From: RGIG4140 sp045614025
GTDB lineage: Bacteria > Pseudomonadota > Alphaproteobacteria > CAAHEQ01 > UBA3637
Reading direction: 5' to 3'
Assembly (NCBI GenBank): GCA_045614025.1
Contig: JAZLCE010000032.1
Coordinates: 1-25,174 of the forward strand
DNA length: 25,174 bases
The position numbers and the translations under genes were made by a program. Below the pieces are notes generated by a model that saw only the letters and a program-made list of their open reading frames with translations, was not told the origin of the DNA and searched no databases. This document shows, one piece after another, positions 1-8,662 of the stretch (position 1 is its first letter; each line of letters begins with the position of its first letter).

Positions 1-137
1 AATTTTTCGGCTCAAAAATCAAAACCCATGGTATAATGAAAGTATAGGGGGATGAAAATAGGGAATAAAAAACGACCATTAAATTTCCTACTAAAAAAAT
101 TCAAATAATCTATTGATAAAAATAAATTTTAATTATG

Positions 138-162
138 AAAAAAAGGCTCAAAAAATGAGCCC
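138..162 (-). terminator. Rho-independent terminator of uvrC-pgsA
   Basis: A GGCTCA/TGAGCC stem with a five-base loop (145-161) is followed on the minus strand by seven T residues (the A-run at 138-144). It lies about 20 bases past the pgsA stop. The plus-strand side also has a T-rich tail, so it may work in both directions. Confidence 0.85.
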
Positions 163-183
163 TTTTTCTTTTAAATAAATTAT

Positions 184-990
184 TCATTCATCCATATATT
201 TACGACCAGATTTCCAATAGTCATATCCTGTCATAACCGTTAAAATTGCAGCACCCCATAAAGCAATTTGACCTAACGTATAAAAAGCACTAGCATAAGC
301 CCCACTGAAGTTTGGCTCTGCAACCATTAACATTGGTAATGCAACCATTTGGCAAGCTGTTTTCCATTTTGCCAATCTTGTGACCGGACAACCAACTTTA
401 ATTTCAGCCAAAAATTCGCGCAAACCTGAAACCAAAATTTCACGGCATAAAATCACAACAGCAGGAATAATTCCCCAATCTCCTAAACGAGCCGTATATG
501 CCAACATTAATAATAAAGCACCAACCAACAACTTATCAGCAATCGGATCTAAAACACGACCAAATCTGGAAAGTTGATTCCAATGACGAGCTAAATATCC
601 ATCTAAATAATCACTGATACCAGCCAATGCAAATAAAACAACACCAAACCATGCCCAAAATGCTGTTGGGAAGAAAAATGTTAAAACAATTCCAGGAATT
701 GCCCAGATTCGGAATAATGTGAGCAAATTTGGAATATTCATTTGTTTTTTAACATCTTTTTTAACTTGTTCAACAATTTCTTTATTCATAAAAGTCTTTT
801 TCGGCGTTTCATTCACAATCACCTCTTCAACAGCAACTGGTTCAATTTTTGGAGCCTCAACTATCACTTCAACCTTTGGTTCAACCACAGGCTTTGTTTG
901 CGTTTTCTTGGCTTTTGTTGTTTTTTTTACTGATGTTTTGGCTGTTGTTTTTTTAGCCGTTTTTTTGTTTGATTTTTGTGTTGTGGCCAT
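184..990 (-). CDS. pgsA: CDP-diacylglycerol-glycerol-3-phosphate 3-phosphatidyltransferase with a Lys/Thr-rich N-terminal extension
   Basis: Makes phosphatidylglycerolphosphate from CDP-diacylglycerol and glycerol-3-phosphate at the inner membrane, the committed step to phosphatidylglycerol and cardiolipin. The CDP-alcohol phosphotransferase signature is complete: D127xxD130G131xxA134R135...G144xxxD148xxxD152. The hydrophobic segments expected of the family surround it (about 95-125, 155-190, 212-225, 235-255). The usual PgsA start corresponds to Met84 (MNIPNLLTLFR). Here 83 residues precede it: residues 2-34 are mostly Lys, Thr and Ala, and residues 35-62 are rich in Val, Glu and Pro. The long start is supported by an AAAGAGG Shine-Dalgarno just upstream of the ATG at 990. 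Whether the extension is cleaved, binds DNA or RNA, or anchors something is unknown. The gene is 40 bases downstream of uvrC, a linkage common in alphaproteobacteria, and is probably co-transcribed with it. Confidence 0.95.
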   Translation of the reverse strand: MATTQKSNKKTAKKTTAKTSVKKTTKAKKTQTKPVVEPKVEVIVEAPKIEPVAVEEVIVNETPKKTFMNKEIVEQVKKDVKKQMNIPNLLTLFRIWAIPGIVLTFFFPTAFWAWFGVVLFALAGISDYLDGYLARHWNQLSRFGRVLDPIADKLLVGALLLMLAYTARLGDWGIIPAVVILCREILVSGLREFLAEIKVGCPVTRLAKWKTACQMVALPMLMVAEPNFSGAYASAFYTLGQIALWGAAILTVMTGYDYWKSGRKYMDE

Positions 991-1030
991 TTTTTTACCT
1001 CTTTAATAAATTCTCTTTTTTCTTTATACG

Positions 1031-2851
1031 CTAATCATGATAAAATGTATAGATTTTTTTTGCAATTTTTTCACTTATTCCTTCAACCTTCATAATTTGG
1101 TCTAATGAAGCGCCCGCAATTGCTTTTGCAGAGCCAAAATGAGCTAACAAATCTTTTTTTCTTTTTTGACCCACGCCCTCAATATCCAAAATAGATTCGT
1201 GAAACATATTTTGCGCACGACGCTTCCTATGCGACCCAATAGCGAATCGGTGAGCTTCATCTCTAAGTCTTTGAATCAAATGAATTAAATCACCTTTTAA
1301 ATCAAGATGAATTTCCTCATTTGGTCTGGTTCCTAAAAAAAGAGTTTCTTTTCCTTTATTTCTTTCTTCACCTTTGGCTACCGCTAGCACTCCTATATTT
1401 TCAACCCCTAATTCTTTCATTATTTCCAAAACAGAAGAAAGTTGGCCTTTACCACCATCAATCAACATGGCACTTGGCAAATTATTTTCTTTTAAACCTC
1501 TTGTTAACCTTCGGATCATCACTTCTTTCATCATGCCAAAATCATCATTGGTTTTGGCCATTGTTCCATCAATATTAAACCTGCGATAATTCTTTTTTTC
1601 AAATCCACGTATTGATGCTGAAACACAAGCTCCAACGGCAGAAGCCCCTTGAATATGACTGTTATCATATATTTCAACTGTATCAAGAGTTTCAATCTCA
1701 AGCAACTTTCTTAATTCTTCCCACGTTTGCTCATTAATATCTTTTTCATTTACTTCGCGTTCAAAAGAATGTTTTGCATTTTTAAGCGCTTGCATCATTA
1801 ATTTATACTTAGCACCTCGAGAAGGCACTTCATCAATATGAATAACATTTCCAAATTTTTGACTTAAAGCTTCAGCTAATCCATTTGGCACTTTGCAAGA
1901 AAGCAAAATATATTTTGGAGGCAAAACCGTATCATAAAATTGCATTAAAAATGAAGCTAAAGCTTCTTCAGGAGCATCTTCATCAATATCTGTTAATATA
2001 TGAAAAACATTTCCTTCTGCATGCCCTCTTCTATAAAAAAAGACTTCAACCCCTGCCCTTGCGCCATCCACATAAAACGCAACCAAATCCGTATTTTTTA
2101 AAACGATTTCTGCATCCGTGTTTTGAATATGATTCAGTGCCAAAATTTTATCTCGCACAAGTGCTGCTTGCTCATATTCCATTTTTGAAGATAAATCTTC
2201 CATTTCTTTTTTAAGACGCGATTGAATTTCTTGATTTTCACCTTTCATAAAGGCTTTTGCTTCTTGAACACTTTTTTGATACACTTCATCAGAAACACAT
2301 TTGCAACATGGACCCAAACACCTTTTAATTTGATGCAATAAACAAGGCCTTGTTCTATTCTTAAAATAAGAATCAGAACAAACTCTTAATCCAAAAATCT
2401 TTTGAAGCTCTGTTAATGTTTGTTTTACAGCTAATCCAGAAGAGAAAGGGCCAAAATACGTTCCTTTTAATTTGCGACTTCCACGATATTTGATTAATTT
2501 TGGATATGTTTCATTTGTTATCACAATATAAGGATAGCTTTTATCATCTTTTAATAACACATTATAAAATGGATGGTATTGCTTGATCAAATCATTTTCA
2601 AGCAAAAAGGCTTCTGTTTCACCCGCCGTTTCAATCACAATTAAATCATGCGTTTCACTGACCATCTGTTTAATTCGATGAGAAAGACGCTCTGGTTGAG
2701 TGTAATTTGTTAGGCGTTTTTGCAAATTTTTTGCTTTACCAACATAAAGAACTTTTCCTGTTTCATCAAGCATTCGATAAACGCCAGCTTTCTTTGAAAC
2801 AAACTTAATTTTTTTCTTTAAAAATTCAATTCCTTTTAATTTTTTTGTCAT
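1031..2851 (-). CDS. uvrC: UvrABC excinuclease subunit C
   Basis: Makes both incisions around UvrB-bound damage in nucleotide excision repair. Domains in order: GIY-YIG nuclease (about 20-98; GVYRM and LYVGKAKNL), a Cys cluster C158, C170, C178, C182 whose spacing (12, 8, 4) matches the iron-sulfur ligands described for UvrC, the UVR helical motif that contacts UvrB (about 207-242), the RNase H-like 5' nuclease (EIYDNSHIQG with D396, LIDGGKGQ with D465, H534), and two C-terminal helix-hairpin-helix motifs (about 553-606). The length of 606 aa is normal. No Shine-Dalgarno precedes the ATG; instead a -10 element ends six bases upstream, so the mRNA may be leaderless. First gene of the uvrC-pgsA operon and divergent from dacA. 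Confidence 0.97.
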   Translation of the reverse strand: MTKKLKGIEFLKKKIKFVSKKAGVYRMLDETGKVLYVGKAKNLQKRLTNYTQPERLSHRIKQMVSETHDLIVIETAGETEAFLLENDLIKQYHPFYNVLLKDDKSYPYIVITNETYPKLIKYRGSRKLKGTYFGPFSSGLAVKQTLTELQKIFGLRVCSDSYFKNRTRPCLLHQIKRCLGPCCKCVSDEVYQKSVQEAKAFMKGENQEIQSRLKKEMEDLSSKMEYEQAALVRDKILALNHIQNTDAEIVLKNTDLVAFYVDGARAGVEVFFYRRGHAEGNVFHILTDIDEDAPEEALASFLMQFYDTVLPPKYILLSCKVPNGLAEALSQKFGNVIHIDEVPSRGAKYKLMMQALKNAKHSFEREVNEKDINEQTWEELRKLLEIETLDTVEIYDNSHIQGASAVGACVSASIRGFEKKNYRRFNIDGTMAKTNDDFGMMKEVMIRRLTRGLKENNLPSAMLIDGGKGQLSSVLEIMKELGVENIGVLAVAKGEERNKGKETLFLGTRPNEEIHLDLKGDLIHLIQRLRDEAHRFAIGSHRKRRAQNMFHESILDIEGVGQKRKKDLLAHFGSAKAIAGASLDQIMKVEGISEKIAKKIYTFYHD

Positions 2852-2857
2852 AAGTAG

Positions 2858-2886
2858 AGTATGATAAAAAAATATTTCAAAATCAA
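2858..2886 (-). promoter_or_regulatory. Promoter of uvrC-pgsA
   Basis: TTGATT (2881-2886), a 17-base spacer, then CATACT (2858-2863) on the minus strand. The -10 ends six bases before the uvrC ATG, placing the expected start of transcription at or next to the start codon. The -35 lies back to back with the dacA -35, ten bases apart. Confidence 0.5.
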
Positions 2887-2896
2887 CGATTATTTC

Positions 2897-2925
2897 TTGT
2901 AAAAAAAATTAAATGAATATATACT
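2897..2925 (+). promoter_or_regulatory. Promoter of dacA
   Basis: TTGTAA (2897-2902), a 17-base spacer and TATACT (2920-2925) on the plus strand, with the dacA ATG 33 bases further on and a CAGGGG ribosome-binding site between them. Confidence 0.6.
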
Positions 2926-2958
2926 GCATTTATCAGGGAATTTTTCAGGGGTTAAAAA

Positions 2959-4491
2959 ATGGGATTTGTTAAATCTATACTTTTGGCATCTGTTTTATTA
3001 ATGCCGGTTATAACTGAAGCAAGCGTATCAACGCTTGTCGCAGATACAAAAAGCGGGTTAATCCTTGCTTCTAATAATGCAACAGAGCAACAATATCCAG
3101 CCTCTCTAACTAAAGTGATGACTCTTTACATGACATTTAGTGCCATTGAAAGAGGAATTTTAAAAATGGAAGATAGACTTCCCGTTTCATTAAAAGCAGC
3201 TAAACAACCAAGATCTAAACTTTATGTGCGCGCCGGTCAAACCATTTCCGTTAAAGATGCGATTATGGCTTTAATTATTAAATCTGCAAATGATGTTGCC
3301 GTTGTGTTAGCAGAAGCCCTTGCTCCTTCTGAAGAAGAATTTGCACGTATGATGACCAAAACAGCCAAAAATCTTGGTTTAAGAGGAACAACATTCAAAA
3401 ACGCCTCTGGTTTACACAATCCTGATCAAGTGACAACAGCTCAAGACATGGCCATTTTAACAATGGCTATGATTCATCATTTCCCTCAATATTATAAATT
3501 ATTTTCAAAAAAATCATTCACATACAAAGGCAAAATTTATCGTTCACATAATCACGTTCAAAAAAGATATGCCGGAGCAGAAGGTTTAAAAACAGGATAT
3601 ATTTCTGCTGTTGGTTATAATATTATTTCAACTGCAAAACGCAATAATAACCGCTTAGTTTCCGTTGTTATTGGCGGGGATACTGTTGCTCAACGCGATA
3701 GACAAGCTATGAAATTGCTTGATAATGGTTTTTCCAAAATTGACCAACACAAAAATCAACAAGACAAACAAAAGCTTTTAAACAAAAAAGCTCTTCTTGA
3801 AAAACCAGATTTAACGCCCGAACTTAAAATTATGGCCAAAAGATTAGATTCCGTTATCAAATCTGACAACTCTATAAGCAGATATAGCTTATTGCAACTT
3901 AACCCTTTTGGTTCAAAACAAGCCATTGCTGCAGAACCAATAAATATTTATCAAGAAGAGGAAGTATCTACGAATACTTTCCCTGAGGAAGAGATTAAAC
4001 AAAGCGTTTCAATTCAAGAAGAAATAGAGCAAGATGTCATATATAAACCAACAGATGACATTACTGTTGAAGAAAAAACAAACTCACAAGAAGAAGTTTC
4101 ACAAGAAACATCCCCCGTTATTATTGAAGATACAAAAGAAACGCAAGTAATTGTTGAAACGGCAAAAATTGAACCCATTCAAAATGAACCCAAAGCAGTT
4201 ATCAACGCTCTTGTTCCAAAAAAAATCACTGCAAACATTAAAGATATCGATTCGCCATTAAGTCAAGGTATCCAAGTTGGAGCATTCCGAACAGCGGAGG
4301 CTGCTTTTAATCAAGCTAAAAGAGCTGCCAAAATTTTAAATATGCCCGAATCTAATATTCATACACCAGAAGCTTTACCGCTTATTCGTGCGCGCTTATA
4401 TGGGTTTAAAAATCGAGAAGAAGCAAAAAAGGCTTGTCAAAAACTTAAAAAGCATTATATGAATTGTATTGCACTTCCAAGTGGCCAATAA
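2959..4491 (+). CDS. dacA: Penicillin-binding D-alanyl-D-alanine carboxypeptidase with C-terminal SPOR domain
   Basis: A periplasmic S11-family enzyme that trims the terminal D-Ala from peptidoglycan pentapeptides. It has a cleavable signal peptide (residues 1 to about 21). The active-site motifs are all present: S49-L-T-K52, S109-A-N111 and K211-T-G213. The catalytic domain ends near residue 260. An acidic, low-complexity linker (about 300-420, many Glu and Gln) follows, and residues about 425-508 form a SPOR domain (GIQVGAFRTAEAAFNQAKR at its start). SPOR domains bind glycan strands stripped of stem peptides at division sites, so a septal role is inferred. The DD-carboxypeptidase plus SPOR arrangement is known in alphaproteobacteria. 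No terminator separates it from the next gene, which has its own promoter. Confidence 0.93.
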   Translation: MGFVKSILLASVLLMPVITEASVSTLVADTKSGLILASNNATEQQYPASLTKVMTLYMTFSAIERGILKMEDRLPVSLKAAKQPRSKLYVRAGQTISVKDAIMALIIKSANDVAVVLAEALAPSEEEFARMMTKTAKNLGLRGTTFKNASGLHNPDQVTTAQDMAILTMAMIHHFPQYYKLFSKKSFTYKGKIYRSHNHVQKRYAGAEGLKTGYISAVGYNIISTAKRNNNRLVSVVIGGDTVAQRDRQAMKLLDNGFSKIDQHKNQQDKQKLLNKKALLEKPDLTPELKIMAKRLDSVIKSDNSISRYSLLQLNPFGSKQAIAAEPINIYQEEEVSTNTFPEEEIKQSVSIQEEIEQDVIYKPTDDITVEEKTNSQEEVSQETSPVIIEDTKETQVIVETAKIEPIQNEPKAVINALVPKKITANIKDIDSPLSQGIQVGAFRTAEAAFNQAKRAAKILNMPESNIHTPEALPLIRARLYGFKNREEAKKACQKLKKHYMNCIALPSGQ

Positions 4492-4506
4492 ATAAAAAAA
4501 GAGCTG

Positions 4507-4534
4507 TTGATTTTTTTGTTTATTATTGTATAAT
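4507..4534 (+). promoter_or_regulatory. Strong promoter abutting the start codon of the 438-aa gene
   Basis: TTGATT (4507-4512), a 16-base spacer and a consensus TATAAT (4529-4534). Only six bases separate the -10 from the ATG at 4541, so transcription should begin at or beside the start codon. Confidence 0.65.
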
Positions 4535-4540
4535 AACATT

Positions 4541-5857
4541 ATGCGAAAAAAGTTTTTTTTAGGATTATCTTTTTTGTTTTTTTCAGCAATAGCCTTTTCT
4601 GGGCCCTTGCATGCTGGTTTTGTTGAAGAAAAAGAAATTTCAACAAAAGATGGTTCTTGTAGCTTTCGATATTTTACAGATAAAAACACAAAAGGCTGGC
4701 ATTTTAATGCTGACGATATCGTATGTTCAGAAGATGGCTGGCTTGATGGATACCATGATCTAACCATCTATAATGCATTTTCACAACCCGTTGAACAATT
4801 ATATGGATATTTTTCATATGGATATTGGACTGGAAAAACTTTTGTAAAATCCCCATTTCTAACCATATTTACCGAAGAAAATGGCGACCAAAAAGCTATT
4901 TTTTTATTAGCAAGAGATGATTCTTATCAACTTGATTATATCGGGCAAATGGTTTCTAAAAGAGATAACACTGGCGGTTATGGTTCTTTTCAGGTTTGCG
5001 ATCCTTTTAAATTGCTGATTGTGACAGAAAATGTCCCTATTTTTGCAGATAAGAAAAAATTAAATCTTATTTTTAAAGAAATTGAAAAACATGCCCGTTC
5101 TCTTTGTCCAACTGAAGAAAAAGTGATGCTTTTTGTGAGCCCTATTATAGAACCAACACAAGAAGAAATTGTTTTTTATGCAGAAATGGATTTGAAAACA
5201 AATACCCAAAAAGTTAAATGGCAAGAAGATGCTTTAAAACGTTCAGGTCTTTATGAAAAAACAATTGAAACAGCCACATTAACAAATGTTTTAGCACCGA
5301 AAACAAAAGATTTAGATGTTATTCGAAAAACCATTGCAAATAAAATTAATTTAATTCCGTTTAAAGTGAAAAAAGAACCTGAAAACATTTCTTTTACACC
5401 TTCTAAAAAAGAGATTTCGATTGATGAAGAAACTCAACCAACAACTTCTTTCACAAACAACCTTGATCAAGAGGAAGAAGATGATCTTTTAAACTTGAAA
5501 AATGAACCTTTTGATGATCCACAATTCTTAATTCCAGAACCAAAGAAAAACTATCAACAAGAAGAAGAGTTAAATCATCAAAATTCTGCCCCGCTTATGC
5601 ATCTTTGCATTTTATCAAAAATTAAAAGAGAAAGCGTGCCAGTTAAAACAGTTATTCACATTCAAGATAACACTTATAATGAAAGCTATACGAATATCCC
5701 TCTTCCATTAAAAATAAATGGGCACGCGCTTAAAAGTGGATGGTATCAAGTTTCAGGAATGCTTGATGCAAGCAAAAATACAGATCCTTATTATGGAACT
5801 ATTTATCCAACAAATATTCAAAATTATGATCCAAAGGAAAGCGAAATCAGCAAATGA
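4541..5857 (+). CDS. Secreted protein of unknown function
   Basis: I do not recognise a family. The 438-aa protein begins with a clear signal peptide (MRKKFFLGLSFLFFSAIAFS..., cleavage near residue 25). An upstream TTG could add five residues, but it lies beside the TATAAT box and is unlikely to be used. A folded N-terminal part (about 25-210, Tyr, Trp and Phe rich with a few Cys) is followed by a charged linker rich in Glu, Asp, Lys and Pro (about 280-355), then a C-terminal segment (about 360-425) that looks like a small beta-rich domain. Its stop overlaps the next start (ATGA), so the two are translationally coupled and probably work together in the periplasm. No Shine-Dalgarno is visible. 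Confidence 0.85.
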   Translation: MRKKFFLGLSFLFFSAIAFSGPLHAGFVEEKEISTKDGSCSFRYFTDKNTKGWHFNADDIVCSEDGWLDGYHDLTIYNAFSQPVEQLYGYFSYGYWTGKTFVKSPFLTIFTEENGDQKAIFLLARDDSYQLDYIGQMVSKRDNTGGYGSFQVCDPFKLLIVTENVPIFADKKKLNLIFKEIEKHARSLCPTEEKVMLFVSPIIEPTQEEIVFYAEMDLKTNTQKVKWQEDALKRSGLYEKTIETATLTNVLAPKTKDLDVIRKTIANKINLIPFKVKKEPENISFTPSKKEISIDEETQPTTSFTNNLDQEEEDDLLNLKNEPFDDPQFLIPEPKKNYQQEEELNHQNSAPLMHLCILSKIKRESVPVKTVIHIQDNTYNESYTNIPLPLKINGHALKSGWYQVSGMLDASKNTDPYYGTIYPTNIQNYDPKESEISK

Positions 5858-6633
5858 CAAAAAGAAACACTCTTTATTTAAAAAAAGCCAAGATATTTTA
5901 TCTTTACTTTTTTATTTTGATTTTGATGATCTTAGTTTTCTTTTTTTACCAAAACTTTGCAACAAAATCAGCCGTTAATCAATTTTTCAAAATAAGCGGA
6001 TTATCCCAAAATGAAATGTCATACAAAAGCGTTTCAAAATCATTGTTTGGTAATAGCTTGATTTTTTATCAAGTTAAATTCGATTCTTTTTCTTTTGCAA
6101 ATCAAATCGATAAATTGGTGCTCAAAAAAGAAAATAACAACTTGCATCTTTCCTTAACAAATGCACAAATTGATGTAACTCATAGCTTAAGAAAAACATA
6201 TAACATCAATATTGTTAACGAATTAGAAAAATATAAACCCATAACAGATATTTTTCAAAAACCTCTTTTAACTTTAGCACTTTCAAATATTAACACGTTT
6301 ACATTTAATTTAGACCTTATTATTAACAAAGATCAAAATCCTCCACTTGTTAAAGGTGTGTTAAACGCTAAAGATGAGGTGTTTATCCAATTTAAAACCC
6401 TTGCATTTAAAGAAACAAATGATCTTAATATTCATTTTAAGCCACTGTTAGTTCTTGCTAAAGATAATGGATTTTTTGAAAAATATGACCAATATTTAAA
6501 AAGTATCGGATATAAAAAAGATCAAGAAGAACGCAAATTTTTTGAACAACAAGAATTAAGATGGACAGATGAAAATATGCCGGAACTTCAATTCAGTCCG
6601 ACATATTCATTATACTCAAAAAAATCAAAATGA
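5854..6633 (+). CDS. Single-pass membrane-anchored protein of unknown function
   Basis: 259 aa, starting in a four-base ATGA overlap with the preceding secreted protein. Residues 1-13 are basic, 14-33 form one strongly hydrophobic membrane segment, and the rest is predicted to be periplasmic by the positive-inside rule. The outer part alternates short polar and hydrophobic stretches, somewhat like AsmA or DUF945-type envelope proteins, but I cannot assign it to either. The final 35 residues are charged. It converges on the next gene with only three bases between the stop codons and no hairpin terminator. Confidence 0.85.
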   Translation: MTKRNTLYLKKAKIFYLYFFILILMILVFFFYQNFATKSAVNQFFKISGLSQNEMSYKSVSKSLFGNSLIFYQVKFDSFSFANQIDKLVLKKENNNLHLSLTNAQIDVTHSLRKTYNINIVNELEKYKPITDIFQKPLLTLALSNINTFTFNLDLIINKDQNPPLVKGVLNAKDEVFIQFKTLAFKETNDLNIHFKPLLVLAKDNGFFEKYDQYLKSIGYKKDQEERKFFEQQELRWTDENMPELQFSPTYSLYSKKSK

Positions 6634-6636
6634 TTT

Positions 6637-6951
6637 TTAATAAAATGTGTTAAATAAAAATGCTGTTGCGCAAGAACATGTTAACATAAACATTAAGCAA
6701 ATATAATCAATAATTAAGTCTTTTGTTCTGTTTTTAAAATTGAAAAAACTTGCTTTATCTAAAAAAATCCACAAGAAAAAGTGAAACATCAAAACAAAAA
6801 CAAAACAAACTAAATAAAGTTTTTGAGAAAACAATAATGGGGGCAAAGGCATTGAACCCGTGTAGTTTGAATACATAATCAAACCAACTATTCCCCCAAT
6901 AATTGTTGCTAAATTAAATGAAAAAAGAGATTTAAATAAACTTGAAATCAT
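6637..6951 (-). CDS. Small integral membrane protein, three predicted helices
   Basis: 104 aa with hydrophobic segments at about 14-28, 42-64 and 82-101; no family recognised. A GTG three bases earlier (6954) is possible, but AGGAGG sits five bases from the ATG at 6951 and only two from the GTG, so the ATG is preferred. That ATG overlaps the stop of the upstream Sel1 gene (TGATG), so translation is coupled. Probable role in or at the inner membrane together with the Sel1 protein; this is inferred from context only. Confidence 0.75.
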   Translation of the reverse strand: MISSLFKSLFSFNLATIIGGIVGLIMYSNYTGSMPLPPLLFSQKLYLVCFVFVLMFHFFLWIFLDKASFFNFKNRTKDLIIDYICLMFMLTCSCATAFLFNTFY

Positions 6952-7961
6952 CACTTCCTCCTTGAACGAACACCACGACGTCTTTTCATTTTTTTAGGTT
7001 TATCAGAACCCACATTATCAGCTATTGCTTGCATATTTGAAGCATTTATTGGAGGCATATCAACCTTCCCAAGTTCATTTTCTTGAATTAAAAAAATCTG
7101 CCTCCGTGCCTGGTCAAAATCATATAAAGACATACTTCCAGATAACTGTTCTAATGCTGTTTGCGCGTTCATAAAATGTTGTTCTGCTGCTAATGAAAGC
7201 CACGCATAACCTTTAGGAACATCTCTAGAGACACCTTCTCCATTAACATAAATAACCCCTAACATATATTGGGCTGGAGCATAACCTTTTGAGGCAGCAT
7301 AATGATAATAAGGGATCGCACTTGAAATACTTTGAGTAACACCAGTTCCTTTTCGATAAATTTCACCCAAGGCAAAAAATGAATCTAAATCTCCTTCTTT
7401 AGCCGCATATTTATAATGCTGTAATGCACCAGCATAATCTCTAAAATCAGGATTATTTAAATAAATTTCACCAATATATCGAGCAACAATTGGCTTTTCA
7501 TCCAAAGGAACCTTTTTAAAATATTCCAAGGCAATGCTTGTATCTTGGTCAACATGGTTCCCGTTATAATACATAACACCCAAATTTAAATTAGCAGATG
7601 CATTGTTTTGAGCTGAAGCTTTATAATAAAGATCTACAGCCTTTTTTTTATCTTGAGGCAAAATATGACCTTCTTCATATAAAAAGCCCATTAAAGATTG
7701 AGCCATATCATAATTTTGATCTAAAGATAATTGAAGATATTTTAACCCTTCTTTTACATTTTGAGTCACACCCAATCCATTTAAATAGAGATATCCCACA
7801 TAATATTGCGAACGAAAATCCCCACTATTCGCTAATGGTAAAAACTCCATCAATGCGCTGGTATAATTTTGTTGTTCAAAAAAAGCCTCCCCCGCTTCAA
7901 AATCAGCTCGAGCAGGCAAAACAGAACAAAGAAACGTACATAAAAACAATATTTTCTTCAT
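6951..7961 (-). CDS. Secreted Sel1-like repeat (TPR-type) protein
   Basis: 336 aa with a signal peptide (1 to about 19, ending PARA). It has about six Sel1/TPR repeats covering residues 49-262, seen as repeating A-x-Y-x-L-G-x-x-Y-x-x-G-x-G-V units. Sel1 repeats are protein-protein interaction scaffolds, often in envelope or host-interaction proteins. The C-terminus is a striking basic tail (about 321-336, Lys and Arg almost throughout), which could contact acidic polymers, lipid head groups or nucleic acid. Start supported by AAGGAGA. A minus-strand TATAAT lies at 7982-7987 with no good -35. Operon with the downstream 104-aa membrane protein. Confidence 0.9.
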   Translation of the reverse strand: MKKILFLCTFLCSVLPARADFEAGEAFFEQQNYTSALMEFLPLANSGDFRSQYYVGYLYLNGLGVTQNVKEGLKYLQLSLDQNYDMAQSLMGFLYEEGHILPQDKKKAVDLYYKASAQNNASANLNLGVMYYNGNHVDQDTSIALEYFKKVPLDEKPIVARYIGEIYLNNPDFRDYAGALQHYKYAAKEGDLDSFFALGEIYRKGTGVTQSISSAIPYYHYAASKGYAPAQYMLGVIYVNGEGVSRDVPKGYAWLSLAAEQHFMNAQTALEQLSGSMSLYDFDQARRQIFLIQENELGKVDMPPINASNMQAIADNVGSDKPKKMKRRRGVRSRRK

Positions 7962-8040
7962 TTTCGTCTCCTTATATAAAAATTATAACATACTCAAAAT
8001 AAAAATGGAATAGATTTATTTATTTTTTTAACCGAAAAAT

Positions 8041-8072
8041 AAAAAAAAAGCGGAACAAAAGTTCCGCTTTTT
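8041..8072 (-). terminator. Terminator of the pal-like gene
   Basis: GCGGAAC/GTTCCGC, seven perfect pairs with a four-base loop (8050-8067), flanked by an A-run on the left and a T-run on the right, so it can stop transcription in both directions. It is 15 bases past the stop of the lipoprotein gene. Confidence 0.9.
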
Positions 8073-8087
8073 TCTTTTATTACAACA

Positions 8088-8531
8088 TTATTTATATGTA
8101 ACAACTTCTGCACGACGATTTTGGGCACGCCCAGCAGCTGTTTCATTTGAAGCAACTGGATCTTCTTCACCATAACCTTCTGTTGTGATACGTGTTGCAC
8201 AAATGCCTTGTGATTCAAGATATGAAGCAACTGATTGTGCACGACGATCTGAAAGACCTAAGTTATATGCAGCAGGACCTGTGCTATCTGTATAACCTTT
8301 AACTGTAACTTTTTCTGATTTATCAGCTGTCATTCTTTCAACAACAGGTGCTAAAGCTGAAATCCCTTCTTGTGTTAAAACTGATGAATCAAAAGCAAAT
8401 AAAGCATTTGCAGGAAGAACAACTTTTGATGTTACTTCGCAACTGCCATCTGCACATTCATCACACCAACTTGCACAACCGGAGAGCAAGAGAGCTGATG
8501 ACATAACAATTGTAGCGATTTGTTTTTTCAT
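8088..8531 (-). CDS. OmpA/Pal-family outer-membrane lipoprotein
   Basis: 147 aa. A lipoprotein signal peptide ends in the lipobox LLSGC with lipidated Cys19. The OmpA-like peptidoglycan-binding domain covers about 40-146 and keeps the diaminopimelate-binding signature NLGLSDRRAQSV, the GYTDSTG loop and NRRAEV near the end. It should tether the outer membrane to the wall. It may be the Pal of a Tol-Pal system, but no tolB or ybgF is adjacent, so I give no symbol. Two Cys pairs just after the lipid site (C23, C26, C31) are unusual. AGGAG supports the start. Single gene, with its own terminator. A possible promoter (TTGCTT, 19 bases, TATTAT) lies just upstream but is weak. Confidence 0.92.
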   Translation of the reverse strand: MKKQIATIVMSSALLLSGCASWCDECADGSCEVTSKVVLPANALFAFDSSVLTQEGISALAPVVERMTADKSEKVTVKGYTDSTGPAAYNLGLSDRRAQSVASYLESQGICATRITTEGYGEEDPVASNETAAGRAQNRRAEVVTYK

Positions 8532-8662
8532 ATGAAACTCCTAAAAAAAATAATTACAAAAATAATATGGCCTCTATCACTAAAAAAAGCAAGAAAAAAA
8601 GAAATATATTCTTTATTTTTTTGATAGTTAGAAAAAAAATAAACATTTAAATAAAAAATATA

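Noticed and set aside
52..108. 18-codon frame after AGGGGG with a TATAAT at 32-37
   Set aside because: Very short, -35 region does not fit, and the promoter would sit too close; no support beyond chance in AT-rich DNA.
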